Source of the DNA: an uncultured Latescibacterota bacterium
GTDB lineage: Bacteria > Latescibacterota > UBA2968
Length of the DNA stretch: 64,000 nucleotides
Assembly: GCA_958295785.1 (NCBI GenBank)
Contig: OY282377.1
Coordinates: 3,722,896 to 3,786,895 of the forward strand
Direction of reading: 5' to 3'
Part shown: in pieces, positions 46,677 to 55,678 of the stretch
How positions within the stretch are numbered: position 1 is the stretch's first letter
Layout of the letters: each line of letters starts with the position of its first letter
Notes under the pieces: generated by a model
Told to the model about the DNA's origin: nothing
What the model saw: the letters and a program-made list of their open reading frames with translations, nothing else
Databases searched by the model: none
Made by a program: the position numbers and the translations under genes

Positions 46677-47807
46677 CTAAGGGCGCGGGCGAAGCACGTA
46701 GGGCCGCTCGTTTGGCTTGAGTGAAAGCGCGGCGGCCTGTGTGTCGAAGACGAGTTCATCCAGCACTTCACCGTTCTGAGAGACGGTGAATGTTCTGCCG
46801 ACCCAATCCGTTGGTTGGTCGAACAGGATGGTCAGCGGTTGGTTGAACCTGACGTTGTCCAGACCGTCGGACAGCGTGATTTCGATGCTTTCGGTTCCGG
46901 CGCCGCCCTCAACCACATCAACCGTTATCACGGCGTTCTCTCTTTCCCGGACATAAAGGGTTATGTCGTTCATCGAAGCGGTCCAGAAATCCCGCGCCGC
47001 GATGGATTGAACGTCTTTGCGAAATTCATCCCAATCGTACCATCCCCAATGCCTCTGTCCGATGCTATGGTAGGTCAAGATAACCCACGCAGTCCGCGCC
47101 AATGCCTCATCGAGGATAGGCGTCAACTCGTCATTGTCGTTGATGCAGTTGTCGCAGCCTTCAAACTCGATACTTTGCATCTCCAGCGACATCAAGCCAA
47201 ACCAATTATCCGGCGCCAACTGATCTCCCGGGATATTGTAAGATTCGCTGGGGTTCCTAGTTAATAGTCTGCCGCTCAAAAACCCTGAAGCCTCCAGAGC
47301 CCGTTGCGTCTCTTCTTCATGCCCGGCGCTTCTTGGATAGCCATAGGCGACGGGCGTCATTCCCCAATCTATCATGGTGTCATAATTGGCTTGGAACGAT
47401 TCGAGGGCCTCTTCGTAAGACAACTCGTCGTGGTCGATGTGATTGTGTCCATGCCCAAAGTAGCTGAACCCCTGGGGGACCAGTTCCGACATCAGATAGG
47501 CGATCCGCTCATCGTCAGGCCCGCTGAATATGCGATCACCGGAAAAGGAATTTCCGGTCACCACTTCATAGCCCATTACCAGGCCCTGCTCCAACACGTA
47601 GCTGTCTATGTCCGGTTCCCTTCCGGGGATGGGCCAGTCATCGTTGGTAATCGAGATTGCGGCGGCGTGGTTGTCAAACCACTTTGCGACTGATGCGTTC
47701 AGAGGGGTGTTGGACTGGCATCCCACCGCCAGGACCAAAACGCCGAGTAACAGCGCCGTCGCGATCATTGCAACGCAATGTTGCCGGGGGGTGAGTGAAT
47801 GGGTCAT
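46677..47807 (-). CDS. NodB-like (polysaccharide deacetylase-related) lipoprotein
   Basis: 376 residues. Lipoprotein signal ending LAVGC (Cys30). The deacetylase-type fold is suggested by SITNDDWPI (Asp56-Asp57 in the place of the catalytic Asp pair), FGHGHNHID with His119 and His123 (HxxxH metal motif), VAYGYPRSAGHEEE, and the late VILTYHSIGQRHW with the catalytic-type His. The C-terminal ~100 residues form a beta domain. Family CE4 removes N- or O-acetyl groups from glycans; activity here is inferred. Its ATG overlaps the stop of the preceding glycosyltransferase gene by 4 nt, tying it to glycan assembly. Confidence 0.7.
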   Translation of the reverse strand: MTHSLTPRQHCVAMIATALLLGVLVLAVGCQSNTPLNASVAKWFDNHAAAISITNDDWPIPGREPDIDSYVLEQGLVMGYEVVTGNSFSGDRIFSGPDDERIAYLMSELVPQGFSYFGHGHNHIDHDELSYEEALESFQANYDTMIDWGMTPVAYGYPRSAGHEEETQRALEASGFLSGRLLTRNPSESYNIPGDQLAPDNWFGLMSLEMQSIEFEGCDNCINDNDELTPILDEALARTAWVILTYHSIGQRHWGWYDWDEFRKDVQSIAARDFWTASMNDITLYVRERENAVITVDVVEGGAGTESIEITLSDGLDNVRFNQPLTILFDQPTDWVGRTFTVSQNGEVLDELVFDTQAAALSLKPNERPYVLRPRP

Positions 47808-49791
47808 GGTGAGCCTATCTTCCTCATTACTGCCGCATTAAAAGGGAACTCCGCCTTCCAAAGGTGGTTGAAACCGCCTCCCACGCGCACATACTGGCCG
47901 GCGCCGATGCGAGCAATATCATACTCCGGGAGAGGGATTCTCACCATACACTTCCCGTCGAATATCACGCCGCGCTTATAAAAATTGAAGTCCAGGTTGT
48001 CGAAGCCATGCCCCCGGCGATGGTCGGGCAGGTCGTTCACGTCAACCGGGTACAGGTGGAGGAAGAACATTGCTTTGGTGTCGGCCGGGGCGCATGGGTC
48101 TTTGACGTAGCCCAGCGTGTTCTCGCTGAGATATACGTCAAAGTCGGAGCGAATGACGGGTTCGCCGTCGTAGGCGGGGAGGGCCGCCAGTTCGCGGGAC
48201 GCTTTGATGTTCTCAATCAGAGCGATCTTGAATACTCCGTCGTCGGTGACATGCTCAACTGAAACTTGCCAGCCCAGCAGTTCCAATTTCTCCGGTATTG
48301 ATATTTTGCTAACTAGGAAGATTCTATCTGGAACATTGGAGAACGAGGCGATCAAGGTGATCAAATCGATCATCTCACGGAGACACCGACGGAGACCCGG
48401 TCCGGCGGAGGCCCCACACCAGCGGGTCCCATAGTAGTAATTGTCTGGGCTTCCCTCTTCTCCGTGGTAGAACCGGATGGCCGGGACCGTCCCCGAGACT
48501 GCGTAAACCATGTCATCTTCCCGCACCCGTTCTTCTAGTGCGGCAAGAACGGATTTGATGTTTTTACGTGTCTTGTATGGACTGTCCTGCCTCATGGCGT
48601 CCACTCCGGCTAGGGCTGTGGCGCCAACGACCGCGACGACCAGTGCCGGCGCAGCCACACCCGGTGCGTCGGCGCAGCCAGACTATCAGCTATCCAATGG
48701 ATGGCGACGCCTGCGACCAGGAAGACGACCGGCCCCAGATAGATAACCTGGCGAATGCCCCCAAGGGGGTATATTCCCAGCAAGGCGGCGCCGACGGAAA
48801 CCGCGATGCAAAGCGTAAATAAAACCGCGATGGCACCGCCGGGAAACTCTCCTTGAAACTTTCCAAGGAATGCCGCGACCAGGAGGAGCGCGAAGGCGAC
48901 AAGCGCCGCTGTCGCGACAACCCACGGCAAATGATACGTCAATAAACCCCAGGTCCCGTCGATCGAAAACTCGAAGATCGAGTGCGCTTCAAATTTCCCC
49001 TGGTAGTAATTCTTCTGTAAGTAGCTTTTCGAGGCAAATCCTCCTTCTTGCCATTGATAGCGCAAAGTGACCGCGTAGCTTATGGCGCACCCCGCCAGGA
49101 AGCACCCCGCCGGCCAGACCAGAGCGATGCGTTGCCTGAGCCAATGAGGAATCCGGCTCAGGTACGAGTTCTCTTCCGATGCCCCCAAAGTCGGGGGAGG
49201 CAGAACCACAGCGGTGCCAATGACGGCGACGCCGAACAGAACCAGGCCGTACTGGAGCAAGGGCGCGAGGAACAGTGAAACGCAGAGCAGGGACTTCCTG
49301 CCGTCCCGCAGATACCCCAGCAGCCCCGCTATCATCAGCGCGGCAAGCAGCGCGTCGATGGAGTATTCGCGCGCATCCTGGGCGTGCTCTATTGCGGCAA
49401 CCGAAAGAGTCGCCAGCAGAGCCGCCAGAAACGCGGCCCACCGGTTCACTCCGGCGCGGGGAAGCAGAAAGAGCAGGGCCGCCACGGTCAGAACGCTGGC
49501 CGTGGCCGGTAGAATGCGGATGCTGAAGGCGGATACATCTACTTTCTGTACCGCCCACAGTGCCAGAGGATACAGTATTGGCGAGGAGTTCCTGTGGCGG
49601 GTATTGGGGATTACTTCCGAGAGGGTGCCACTCGAATTATTGGCGGCAACCGCTTCGTCATACCATACGGAATGCCCCGGCAGGTCATAGAAGCGCAACC
49701 CCGCCGCCACTACGAGCAGGCACACGAACGCCGCAAGAACCAGCCGTTCCGGAGAAACACGTGCGGGGAGGGAGCGGACGGGAATGCTCAT
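47804..49791 (-). pseudogene. GT39-like membrane glycosyltransferase, second tandem copy, frameshifted
   Basis: Paralogue of the next gene upstream. The N-terminal ~393 codons (49791 down to about 48650) contain the catalytic WYDEAVAANNSS loop and about 9-11 membrane helices (for example VWPAGCFLAGCAISYAVTLR). Near 48650, after THRVW, the frame is lost; the C-terminal soluble part continues in another frame to 47804 (LAALEERVREDDMVYAVSGT, NLDFNFYKRGVIFDGKCMVR). It starts with ATG overlapping the upstream stop (ATGA) and ends overlapping the deacetylase start. A one-base loss explains the break; whether it is mutation or sequencing error is not decidable here. Confidence 0.75.
49324..49695. 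repeat. 372-bp near-identical tract shared by the two GT39 genes (copy in second gene)
   Basis: Matches 51282-51653 at 371 of 372 bases by direct reading (difference at 49373/51331), while sequence either side is clearly divergent. Encodes the catalytic loop and the next two to three membrane helices. Confidence 0.9.
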
Positions 49792-51749
49792 TTGCCTTCT
49801 CTCCAAGGGAACTCCGCCTTCCAAAGGTGGTTGAAACCGCCTGCCACGGGCACGTACTGGCCGGTACTGATGCGGGTAATATCATACTCAGGGAGAGCCA
49901 CCGTCGCCATACATCTCCCGTTGCCGAAGAGTGCCACGCTATACCCCCTGAAGGTGAAATCCAGGTTATCGAAGCCGTACTGCTTGCGATGGTCGGGTAG
50001 GTCAGCCACATCAGCGGGAATCAGGTGCAGAAAGAATTTCGCATCCGTGTCGGCGCGGTCGCACGCCTCCCTGACATATACCAGCGTGTTGTCGCTGATG
50101 TATATGTCGAAGTCGGAGCGAATTACGGGTTTGCCGGTTGCCAGCGCCTCGTAAGCGGAACGGTCCTCCGCTTCGACCGACCCTCTAGCGTTCATAATCA
50201 GATTGACCTTGAGACGTCTGCCATCAATGACACGCTCAACTGAAAATTGCTCTCCCAGCGGTTCCAACACATCCCATAATGACGATCTGCACTCATGTAC
50301 CCAGAAGATTCTATTTGGGACATTGGGTTGCGAGATGACAAAATCGGCCATCTCCTGGATGTACTTTTTGCCGCCGTCCGCGCATCTTGTCTTCCCATAG
50401 TAGTAGTTGCCCGGTTTTTCATCTTGATAGAGCTTCAGAAAGCGGGCCGCATATGCGGTTGCGTAAACCATGTCTCCTTCTTCCACATGTTCTTTTAGAA
50501 ACTTGGTGGCGTCGTAGGTTTTTTCATACGGACTGTCTCGCCACAGGTCGCCCACTCCGGCAAGTGCTATTGCGCCGACCGCCGCGGCGGCAAGCATCGG
50601 AGCCACCCACGCCCGGCGCGTGAGCGCGGACAGACTCTCAATCATCCAATGGATGGAGACGCCGGCGGCCAGAAAGATGACCGGTCCCAGATAGATGTTT
50701 TGGCGAATCCCTCCAAAGGGGTAAAGGTTCAGTATGACGGCAGCGACGGAAACCGCGATGCACAACAAAAATAAGACTGCGATGGCACTGTCTTGAAGAT
50801 TTCCTTGAAACCTTCTGAAGAATGACGCGACGAGGAGGAGCGCGAAGGCGACAAGCGCCGCTGTCGCGACAACCCACGGCAAATGATACGTCAATAAACT
50901 CCAGAGCCCGTCAATCGAAAACTCGAAGATCGACTGTGCATCGAGTTTTCCCTGATAGTAATACGTCGACAAATAGCCATCCGGGCCGAAGAGCGGTATC
51001 CCCCAGTGATAGCGCAAAGTGACCGCGTAGCTTAGGGCGCACCCGGCCAGAAAACACCCTGCCGGCCAAACCAGGGCGATGCGTTGCTTGAGCCAATGAC
51101 GAAGCCGGATTAGGGATGTATCCCGTTCCGGCGGCGCTGAATTCGGGGGGGGGCGGGGTAGAACCATAGCGGCGCCCATTACGGCAACGCCGAACAGAAC
51201 CAGACCGTACTGGAGCAACGGCGCAAGGAACAGGTAAAGGCAGAGCAGGGCCTTCCGGCCATCCCGCAGATACCACAGCAACCCCGCTATCATCAGCGCG
51301 GCAAGCAGCGCGTCGATGGAGTATTCGCGCACATCCTGGGCGTGCTCTATTGCGGCAACCGAAAGAGTCGCCAGCAGAGCCGCCAGAAACGCGGCCCACC
51401 GGTTCACTCCGGCGCGGGGAAGCAGAAAGAGCAGGGCCGCCACGGTCAGAACGCTGGCCGTGGCCGGTAGAATGCGGATGCTGAAGGCGGATACATCTAC
51501 TTTCTGTACCGCCCACAGTGCCAGAGGATACAGTATTGGCGAGGAGTTCCTGTGGCGGGTATTGGGGATTACTTCCGAGAGGGTGCCACTCGAATTATTG
51601 GCGGCAACCGCTTCGTCATACCATACGGAATGCCCCGGCAGGTCATAGAAGCGTAGCCCCGCCGCCACTAGGAGCAGGCATACGAACGCCGCAAGAACCA
51701 GCCGTTCCCGAGAAACGCGCACGGGCCGGGCGGGGACGGGAATGTTCAT
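49788..51749 (-). CDS. GT39-like membrane glycosyltransferase
   Basis: 653 residues from MNIPVPARPV; the same initiator position is used by the tandem copy. GT-C fold: first membrane helix LVLAAFVCLLLVAAGLRFYD, then VWYDEAVAA with Asp45-Glu46 in the first periplasmic loop, as in PMT/ArnT-type enzymes, about ten further helices, and a ~220-residue C-terminal soluble domain (LKEHVEEGDMVYATAYAARF). Such enzymes transfer sugars from polyprenyl-phosphate donors to proteins or lipids outside the membrane. First gene of a three-gene envelope operon (GT39, GT39, NodB-like). A longer start at 51797 is possible. Confidence 0.82.
   Translation of the reverse strand: MNIPVPARPVRVSRERLVLAAFVCLLLVAAGLRFYDLPGHSVWYDEAVAANNSSGTLSEVIPNTRHRNSSPILYPLALWAVQKVDVSAFSIRILPATASVLTVAALLFLLPRAGVNRWAAFLAALLATLSVAAIEHAQDVREYSIDALLAALMIAGLLWYLRDGRKALLCLYLFLAPLLQYGLVLFGVAVMGAAMVLPRPPPNSAPPERDTSLIRLRHWLKQRIALVWPAGCFLAGCALSYAVTLRYHWGIPLFGPDGYLSTYYYQGKLDAQSIFEFSIDGLWSLLTYHLPWVVATAALVAFALLLVASFFRRFQGNLQDSAIAVLFLLCIAVSVAAVILNLYPFGGIRQNIYLGPVIFLAAGVSIHWMIESLSALTRRAWVAPMLAAAAVGAIALAGVGDLWRDSPYEKTYDATKFLKEHVEEGDMVYATAYAARFLKLYQDEKPGNYYYGKTRCADGGKKYIQEMADFVISQPNVPNRIFWVHECRSSLWDVLEPLGEQFSVERVIDGRRLKVNLIMNARGSVEAEDRSAYEALATGKPVIRSDFDIYISDNTLVYVREACDRADTDAKFFLHLIPADVADLPDHRKQYGFDNLDFTFRGYSVALFGNGRCMATVALPEYDITRISTGQYVPVAGGFNHLWKAEFPWREGK
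51282..51653. repeat. 372-bp near-identical tract (copy in first GT39 gene)
   Basis: Partner of 49324-49695 at a fixed offset of 1958 bp. The sharp boundaries indicate recent gene conversion or unequal crossover. Confidence 0.9.
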
Positions 51750-51907
51750 TTGCGTTCTTTCCAAGGGAACTCCTCCTTCCATTGGCCTGTTGTCCATTTC
51801 TGTAGCTTACCCCTTATAGGTTGCAGCCTGATCGTTTGCTCGATTTCGGATTTTATTTCCGCGATAGCTGTTTGCAACAAGGACATTTCCATAGCGTAAA
51901 TCCTTTA

Positions 51908-52500
51908 TCAATGCGGCTTTTTAAGCGGTTTTTTGAAGATAACCGGGGCGAGTTCGCGGGCGAGTAAACGCTCGAGGCTGGGTTTGAGGTGCCAAAAATC
52001 GCGCAGGGTGCAATACTCTTGAACAGCGGTCTGATCGCCTGTTCGGGAGGTTTTTTTTGCGCGGATGAGGAGGTTTTTGGGCGTGTGTTTGGAGTCGATA
52101 AATTCCATAACTTCAGCGCGATAGCCCAATATGCGGAGGAGTTGGGCGCGGCAGGCGTCGGTGAGGATATCTGCGGTGCGGCCTTTGAGAATGCCGTGTG
52201 CCAGGACTGGCGCGAAGACAGACGCGCCGAGTTGGGGGCGCAGTTCGCGTTGGCAGCAGGGCGCCGCGAGAATGACTGCACTTTGCCACTGCACGGCGCG
52301 GGCAATGGCGTCGTCGGTTGCGGTGTCGCAGGCGTGCAGGCTAAACACAATGTCGGGCCGCGTTTGCGGTGTGAAATCCGCAATGCTGGACTCGCAAAAC
52401 GCGATGCCTGTCCAGCCGAGGGTGTGGGCCAAGGCGCGACATTTGGCCATGAGAGATGGGTTGCGGTCAACGCCAATGAATCGCGCCGGAATATTTTGGA
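51908..52500 (-). pseudogene. SAM-dependent methyltransferase (METTL25/Methyltransf_32-like), 5'-truncated
   Basis: About 195 residues resembling the C-terminal half of the family: ARFIGVDRNPSLMAKC, DIVFSLHACDTATDDAIARA, AVILAAPCCQRELRPQL, HGILKGRTADILTDACRAQL and EFIDSKHTPKNLLIRAKK. The N-terminal half, including the glycine-rich AdoMet motif normally just before this, is absent; upstream of 52500 the sequence changes into the composite repeat. It is therefore a decapitated gene, though the remaining frame is open and could still be translated. Confidence 0.75.
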
Positions 52501-52530
52501 TGTCGTTCTTAGTCTTACGTCTTGTATCTT

Positions 52531-52640
52531 GCATTTTCGGACAGGCACAGGGGCCGCGCCCCTACGTTTTTGTGGGGTTGGTTTTCGCCTTTCATCCGCG
52601 CAATCCGCGTCATCCGTTTAATCCGCGATCCGTCTTTCCA
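52531..52640 (+). repeat. composite ~105-bp repeat, copy at the methyltransferase breakpoint
   Basis: TTGCATTTTCGGACAGGCAC, AGGGGCCGCGCCCCTACGTT, TTTGTGGGGTTGGTTTTCGC and the ATCCGCG tail, ending CGATCCGTCTTTCC. Lies between the truncated methyltransferase and the Gfo/Idh stop codon. Confidence 0.85.
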
Positions 52641-52652
52641 TTGCCGACTGCT

Positions 52653-53750
52653 CTACTGCTTCAACCTGCGAATCCGCGCAGGCGTGTGGTCCGCGTGGGT
52701 TTCGCTGGAGAAAATTTTGAGCGCACGATCTTCGATGGGCAGGTCAATGCGAACCCCGCCTTGGCGGTGGGATTCCCGCAAGGCGATGGCAACTTCGAGC
52801 GCGGCGCGTCCATCGGCCCCAGAACAGCGCGGCGGCCGGTTGTTTTCCATTGCGTCAATGAGGTCATTGACAACGGTGATCCCCTGCCCTTCGGGCCTCG
52901 CGGGTTGCGGGAAAGGCGACCGTGCGGGAATGCCCCGATCTCGGAGACCGCCTGAAACCCTTTGAAAAAACTCAAACTCAAGCGCGTCTGACAAGGTGCG
53001 TACGCGTCCCTTTGTGCCGATAATGTCAAACTCCCACGAGGCCACGCCGGTCGATGTGCTGCGAAGATAGGCCCGCGCGCCGTTGTCAAAGGCGAGATAC
53101 CCATTGCCCATCAAATCGTTGTCCGCGGCGGCGGCTTCGTCAGACGCCATTTCTCCAAAAACCCACGCGACATTGCCCCCTGCGAGATAGCGAATGGTGT
53201 CGATGGCGTGGCTGCCATTGTGCGACAGACCGCATGACGCATAAGCCGTGATCTGGAGGACATCGCCCAAATCGCCCGCTTCGATCATGCGACGGGTTTC
53301 ACTGAAATAGGTGTTGTAGCGGCGCGAGCAAAAGATGGCCAGGGCAACGCCATTTGCCCGGCAGGCGTCGACCATGGCATCGGCTTCTTCAAGGCTGAAC
53401 GCAATGGGCTTTTCCGCCCAAATCGCTTTGACTCCTGCTTGGGCCGCGTCGAGCACAATTTGCGGGCGGTGACGCGCTGTGGTGGTCACGCTGACGATAT
53501 CGGGTTTTGCGCTTTCGAGCATGTCTTTGTGATTGGTGTACAGGTGATCGCGATCAATGCCCCACCGGTCGCCAAACAGGGCGCGTTGCTCATCGTGGGG
53601 ATCGGCCCCTGCGATGAGATCGATTTGCGGATGGGCATGATAGGTGGGGCCGTGGCAATAGGGCAAGAAAATCGCCCCGCCCTGCGTGATCTCATCGTCA
53701 AATGTACTGCCCATCCGCCCCAAGCCAATAACCGCTGCTTTGTAAGACAT
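52653..53750 (-). CDS. Gfo/Idh/MocA-family oxidoreductase
   Basis: 365 residues. Rossmann start YKAAVIGLGRMGSTFDDE (NAD(P) motif GLGRMG), AEKPIAF (EKP motif) near residue 115, and LSHNGSHAIDTIRYLAGG with the His-Asp active-site positions. Complete C-terminal domain. Third member of this family in the window; substrate unknown. Flanked on both sides by composite repeats, so it is likely a single-gene unit. Confidence 0.87.
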   Translation of the reverse strand: MSYKAAVIGLGRMGSTFDDEITQGGAIFLPYCHGPTYHAHPQIDLIAGADPHDEQRALFGDRWGIDRDHLYTNHKDMLESAKPDIVSVTTTARHRPQIVLDAAQAGVKAIWAEKPIAFSLEEADAMVDACRANGVALAIFCSRRYNTYFSETRRMIEAGDLGDVLQITAYASCGLSHNGSHAIDTIRYLAGGNVAWVFGEMASDEAAAADNDLMGNGYLAFDNGARAYLRSTSTGVASWEFDIIGTKGRVRTLSDALEFEFFQRVSGGLRDRGIPARSPFPQPARPEGQGITVVNDLIDAMENNRPPRCSGADGRAALEVAIALRESHRQGGVRIDLPIEDRALKIFSSETHADHTPARIRRLKQ

Positions 53751-54063
53751 GACGTTTCTCCCGTAGATGTCGGATTGTTTTTTTATCGACTCAAAATTAT
53801 GACGCGCAACCGCCGAATGGGTTGACCAAGATCAAAAAATCCCAAACCCTATCGCGCCATCGCCATCCAGATCGCACCTCATGCGCCCCCTTATTGCGGG
53901 GAGATGTTCTTGCATCTTGCATTTTTGGGCGAGCACGGGGGCATCGCCCCTACGTTTTTGTGGGGTTGGTTTTCGCCTTTCATCCGCGCAATCCGCGTAA
54001 TCCGTTTAATCCGCGATCCATCTTTCATTTTTGGGCGAGCACGGGGGCATCGCCCCTACGTTT
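53751..54063. repeat. repeat cluster between Gfo/Idh and antitoxin-like gene
   Basis: A full composite repeat at 53913-54028 (GGGCGAGCACGGGGGCATCG, CCCTACGTTTTTGTGGGGTT, TTTAATCCGCGATCCATCTT), then a second GC-rich unit with TTTCTATCCTCGCATCTTGC at 54029-54080, running into the next gene's 3' end. No gene in 53751-54063. Confidence 0.85.
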
Positions 54064-54351
54064 CTATCCTCGCATCTTGCCTTTGCCTTTCATCCGCGTA
54101 ATCTGCTTAATCCTCGATCCGCATCTTTCCTTTCGCACCCATAAGGCACTATCGCTCATATCCTTGCGTTCCGCCCACATCCCAAAGAAAGGCAAGGCAA
54201 CGAAATTTTTGCGTTCATTGGACGCAAGGCTTTGACGAGCGGTGTTGATCGGTTCAATATGTATGATCACTTCTGTTCCTTCGGGCAGGGACAAAGGCTT
54301 GGAAAACAAAATGTTTCCATCTTGTATCTTACCGCGTTCCACAAACGCCAT
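54064..54351 (-). CDS. small antitoxin-like protein with a repeat-derived C-terminus
   Basis: 95 residues. The N-terminal beta-hairpin (VERGKIQDGNILFSKPLSLP, then EGTEVIIHIEPIN) matches small type II antitoxins of the AF2212/AbrB-like kind, and FVALPFFGMWAERKDM-SDSALWVRKER is the usual toxin-binding tail. After WVRKER the last ~19 residues (GSRIKQITRMKGKGKMRG) are encoded by the ATCCGCGTAATC-type repeat, which also supplies the stop. No VapC/PIN toxin follows, so it is an orphan. Start overlaps the purD 3' end by 23 nt. Confidence 0.65.
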   Translation of the reverse strand: MAFVERGKIQDGNILFSKPLSLPEGTEVIIHIEPINTARQSLASNERKNFVALPFFGMWAERKDMSDSALWVRKERCGSRIKQITRMKGKGKMRG

Positions 54352-55678
54352 TTTTCACCTCCGAGTCGAATATTGATTGGGCAGGCTCTTGAATGTTGCT
54401 ATCAATGCCTCTATTCAGTGCGCGGTGTCCAATATCTCGGCGGAAGTACGCGTTGTCAAAGTCAATTTTTTCCACGGCTTCGTACGCGCGATCAATGGAC
54501 GATTGGATGGTATCGCCGATAGCAGTCACGCCGATCACGCGCCCGCCATTTGTGACGAGTTGCCGATCTCGGCGTGCCGTGCCCGCGTGGAAGACCACGA
54601 CATCGCCCAATGCTTCGGCGCGAGCAATGCCGGCAATGGGAAAACCGGTCTCGTACGCTTCGGGATAGCCGCCCGATGCCATCACCACGCAGGTCGCCGC
54701 GCGGTCGTCGAGTTCAATAGCGAGGTCCGCGACAGAGCCATCGCAAACCCCTGCGACGATATCGACGAGGTCGGTTTTGAGCAAGGGGAGCACCACCTGC
54801 GCTTCTGGATCGCCCATGCGACAGTTAAATTCAATGACCTTGGGGCCGGCGGGCGTGACGATGATGCCCCCGAAGAGAATGCCACGATACGGGCGGCCTT
54901 CCAATGCGAGGGCGCGTATTGTGGGTTTCATAATGCGCTGCACGATCTCGTCGAAAAGTTCGGGCGTGATGACCGGCGCGGGGGCATACGCGCCCATGCC
55001 ACCCGTGTTGAGACCCACATCGCCTTCGCCAATGGTTTTGTGGTCTTGCGAGGGCACAATGCAAACGATGTTCTGCCCATCGGAAAAGCCAAATATGGAC
55101 GCTTCTTCGCCTTCGAGCAATTCCATCGCCACGAGTTTATCACCTGCGGCGCCAAATGCGCGTTGCACCATAACCTCATCCACAGTTCTGAGGGAATCGC
55201 ACGGGGTTTCGCAATAAATCGCCCCCTTGCCCGCTGCGAGGCCGCTGACTTTGAGATAGAGCGGGTGTTGCCATGCTTTGAGGCGTTCTCGGGCGGTTTC
55301 TGCATCGACAAAGGTTTCGTAAGCCCCGGTTGGAATGTCGTATTTGTGCATGAGTTTGAGGGCAAAATCTTTGTCCGCTTCAATTTGCGCCGCCGCCTGC
55401 GTGGGGCCAAAGACCGCGAGGCCGCGTTCCGAGAAGATATCGACAATGCCATCTGCAAGCGGGGCTTCAGGGCCGATCACCGCAATGTCAATGTCCGCTC
55501 GGTGTGCAAAGTCCGCGAGGCCCTCGAGATCGCCGTCCGCAATATCGACACATTCGGCGTACCGCGCCATGCCCGGGCTGCCGGGCGCGGCGTATAATTT
55601 TGTGATTTTATTGCTCTGCGCGAGTTTCCAAACATAGGCGTGTTCGCGCCCGCCCGTGCCAACGACGAGGAATTTCAT
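54329..55678 (-). CDS. purD: phosphoribosylamine-glycine ligase
   Basis: 449 residues. ATP-grasp enzyme of purine synthesis: 5-phosphoribosylamine + glycine + ATP to GAR. Seen: FLVVGTGGREHAYVWKLAQS, APGSPGMA, PEAPLADGIVD, YLKVSGLAAGKGAIYC (ATP-binding), DHKTIGEGDVGLNTGGMGAY, PYRGILFGG and VIEFNCRMGDPEAQVVLPLL (Mg2+ ligands). The last ~25 residues (SNIQEPAQSIFDSEVKNGVC) extend a little beyond the usual end. Overlaps pyrH by 4 nt (ATGA). Confidence 0.95.
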   Translation of the reverse strand: MKFLVVGTGGREHAYVWKLAQSNKITKLYAAPGSPGMARYAECVDIADGDLEGLADFAHRADIDIAVIGPEAPLADGIVDIFSERGLAVFGPTQAAAQIEADKDFALKLMHKYDIPTGAYETFVDAETARERLKAWQHPLYLKVSGLAAGKGAIYCETPCDSLRTVDEVMVQRAFGAAGDKLVAMELLEGEEASIFGFSDGQNIVCIVPSQDHKTIGEGDVGLNTGGMGAYAPAPVITPELFDEIVQRIMKPTIRALALEGRPYRGILFGGIIVTPAGPKVIEFNCRMGDPEAQVVLPLLKTDLVDIVAGVCDGSVADLAIELDDRAATCVVMASGGYPEAYETGFPIAGIARAEALGDVVVFHAGTARRDRQLVTNGGRVIGVTAIGDTIQSSIDRAYEAVEKIDFDNAYFRRDIGHRALNRGIDSNIQEPAQSIFDSEVKNGVCGTR

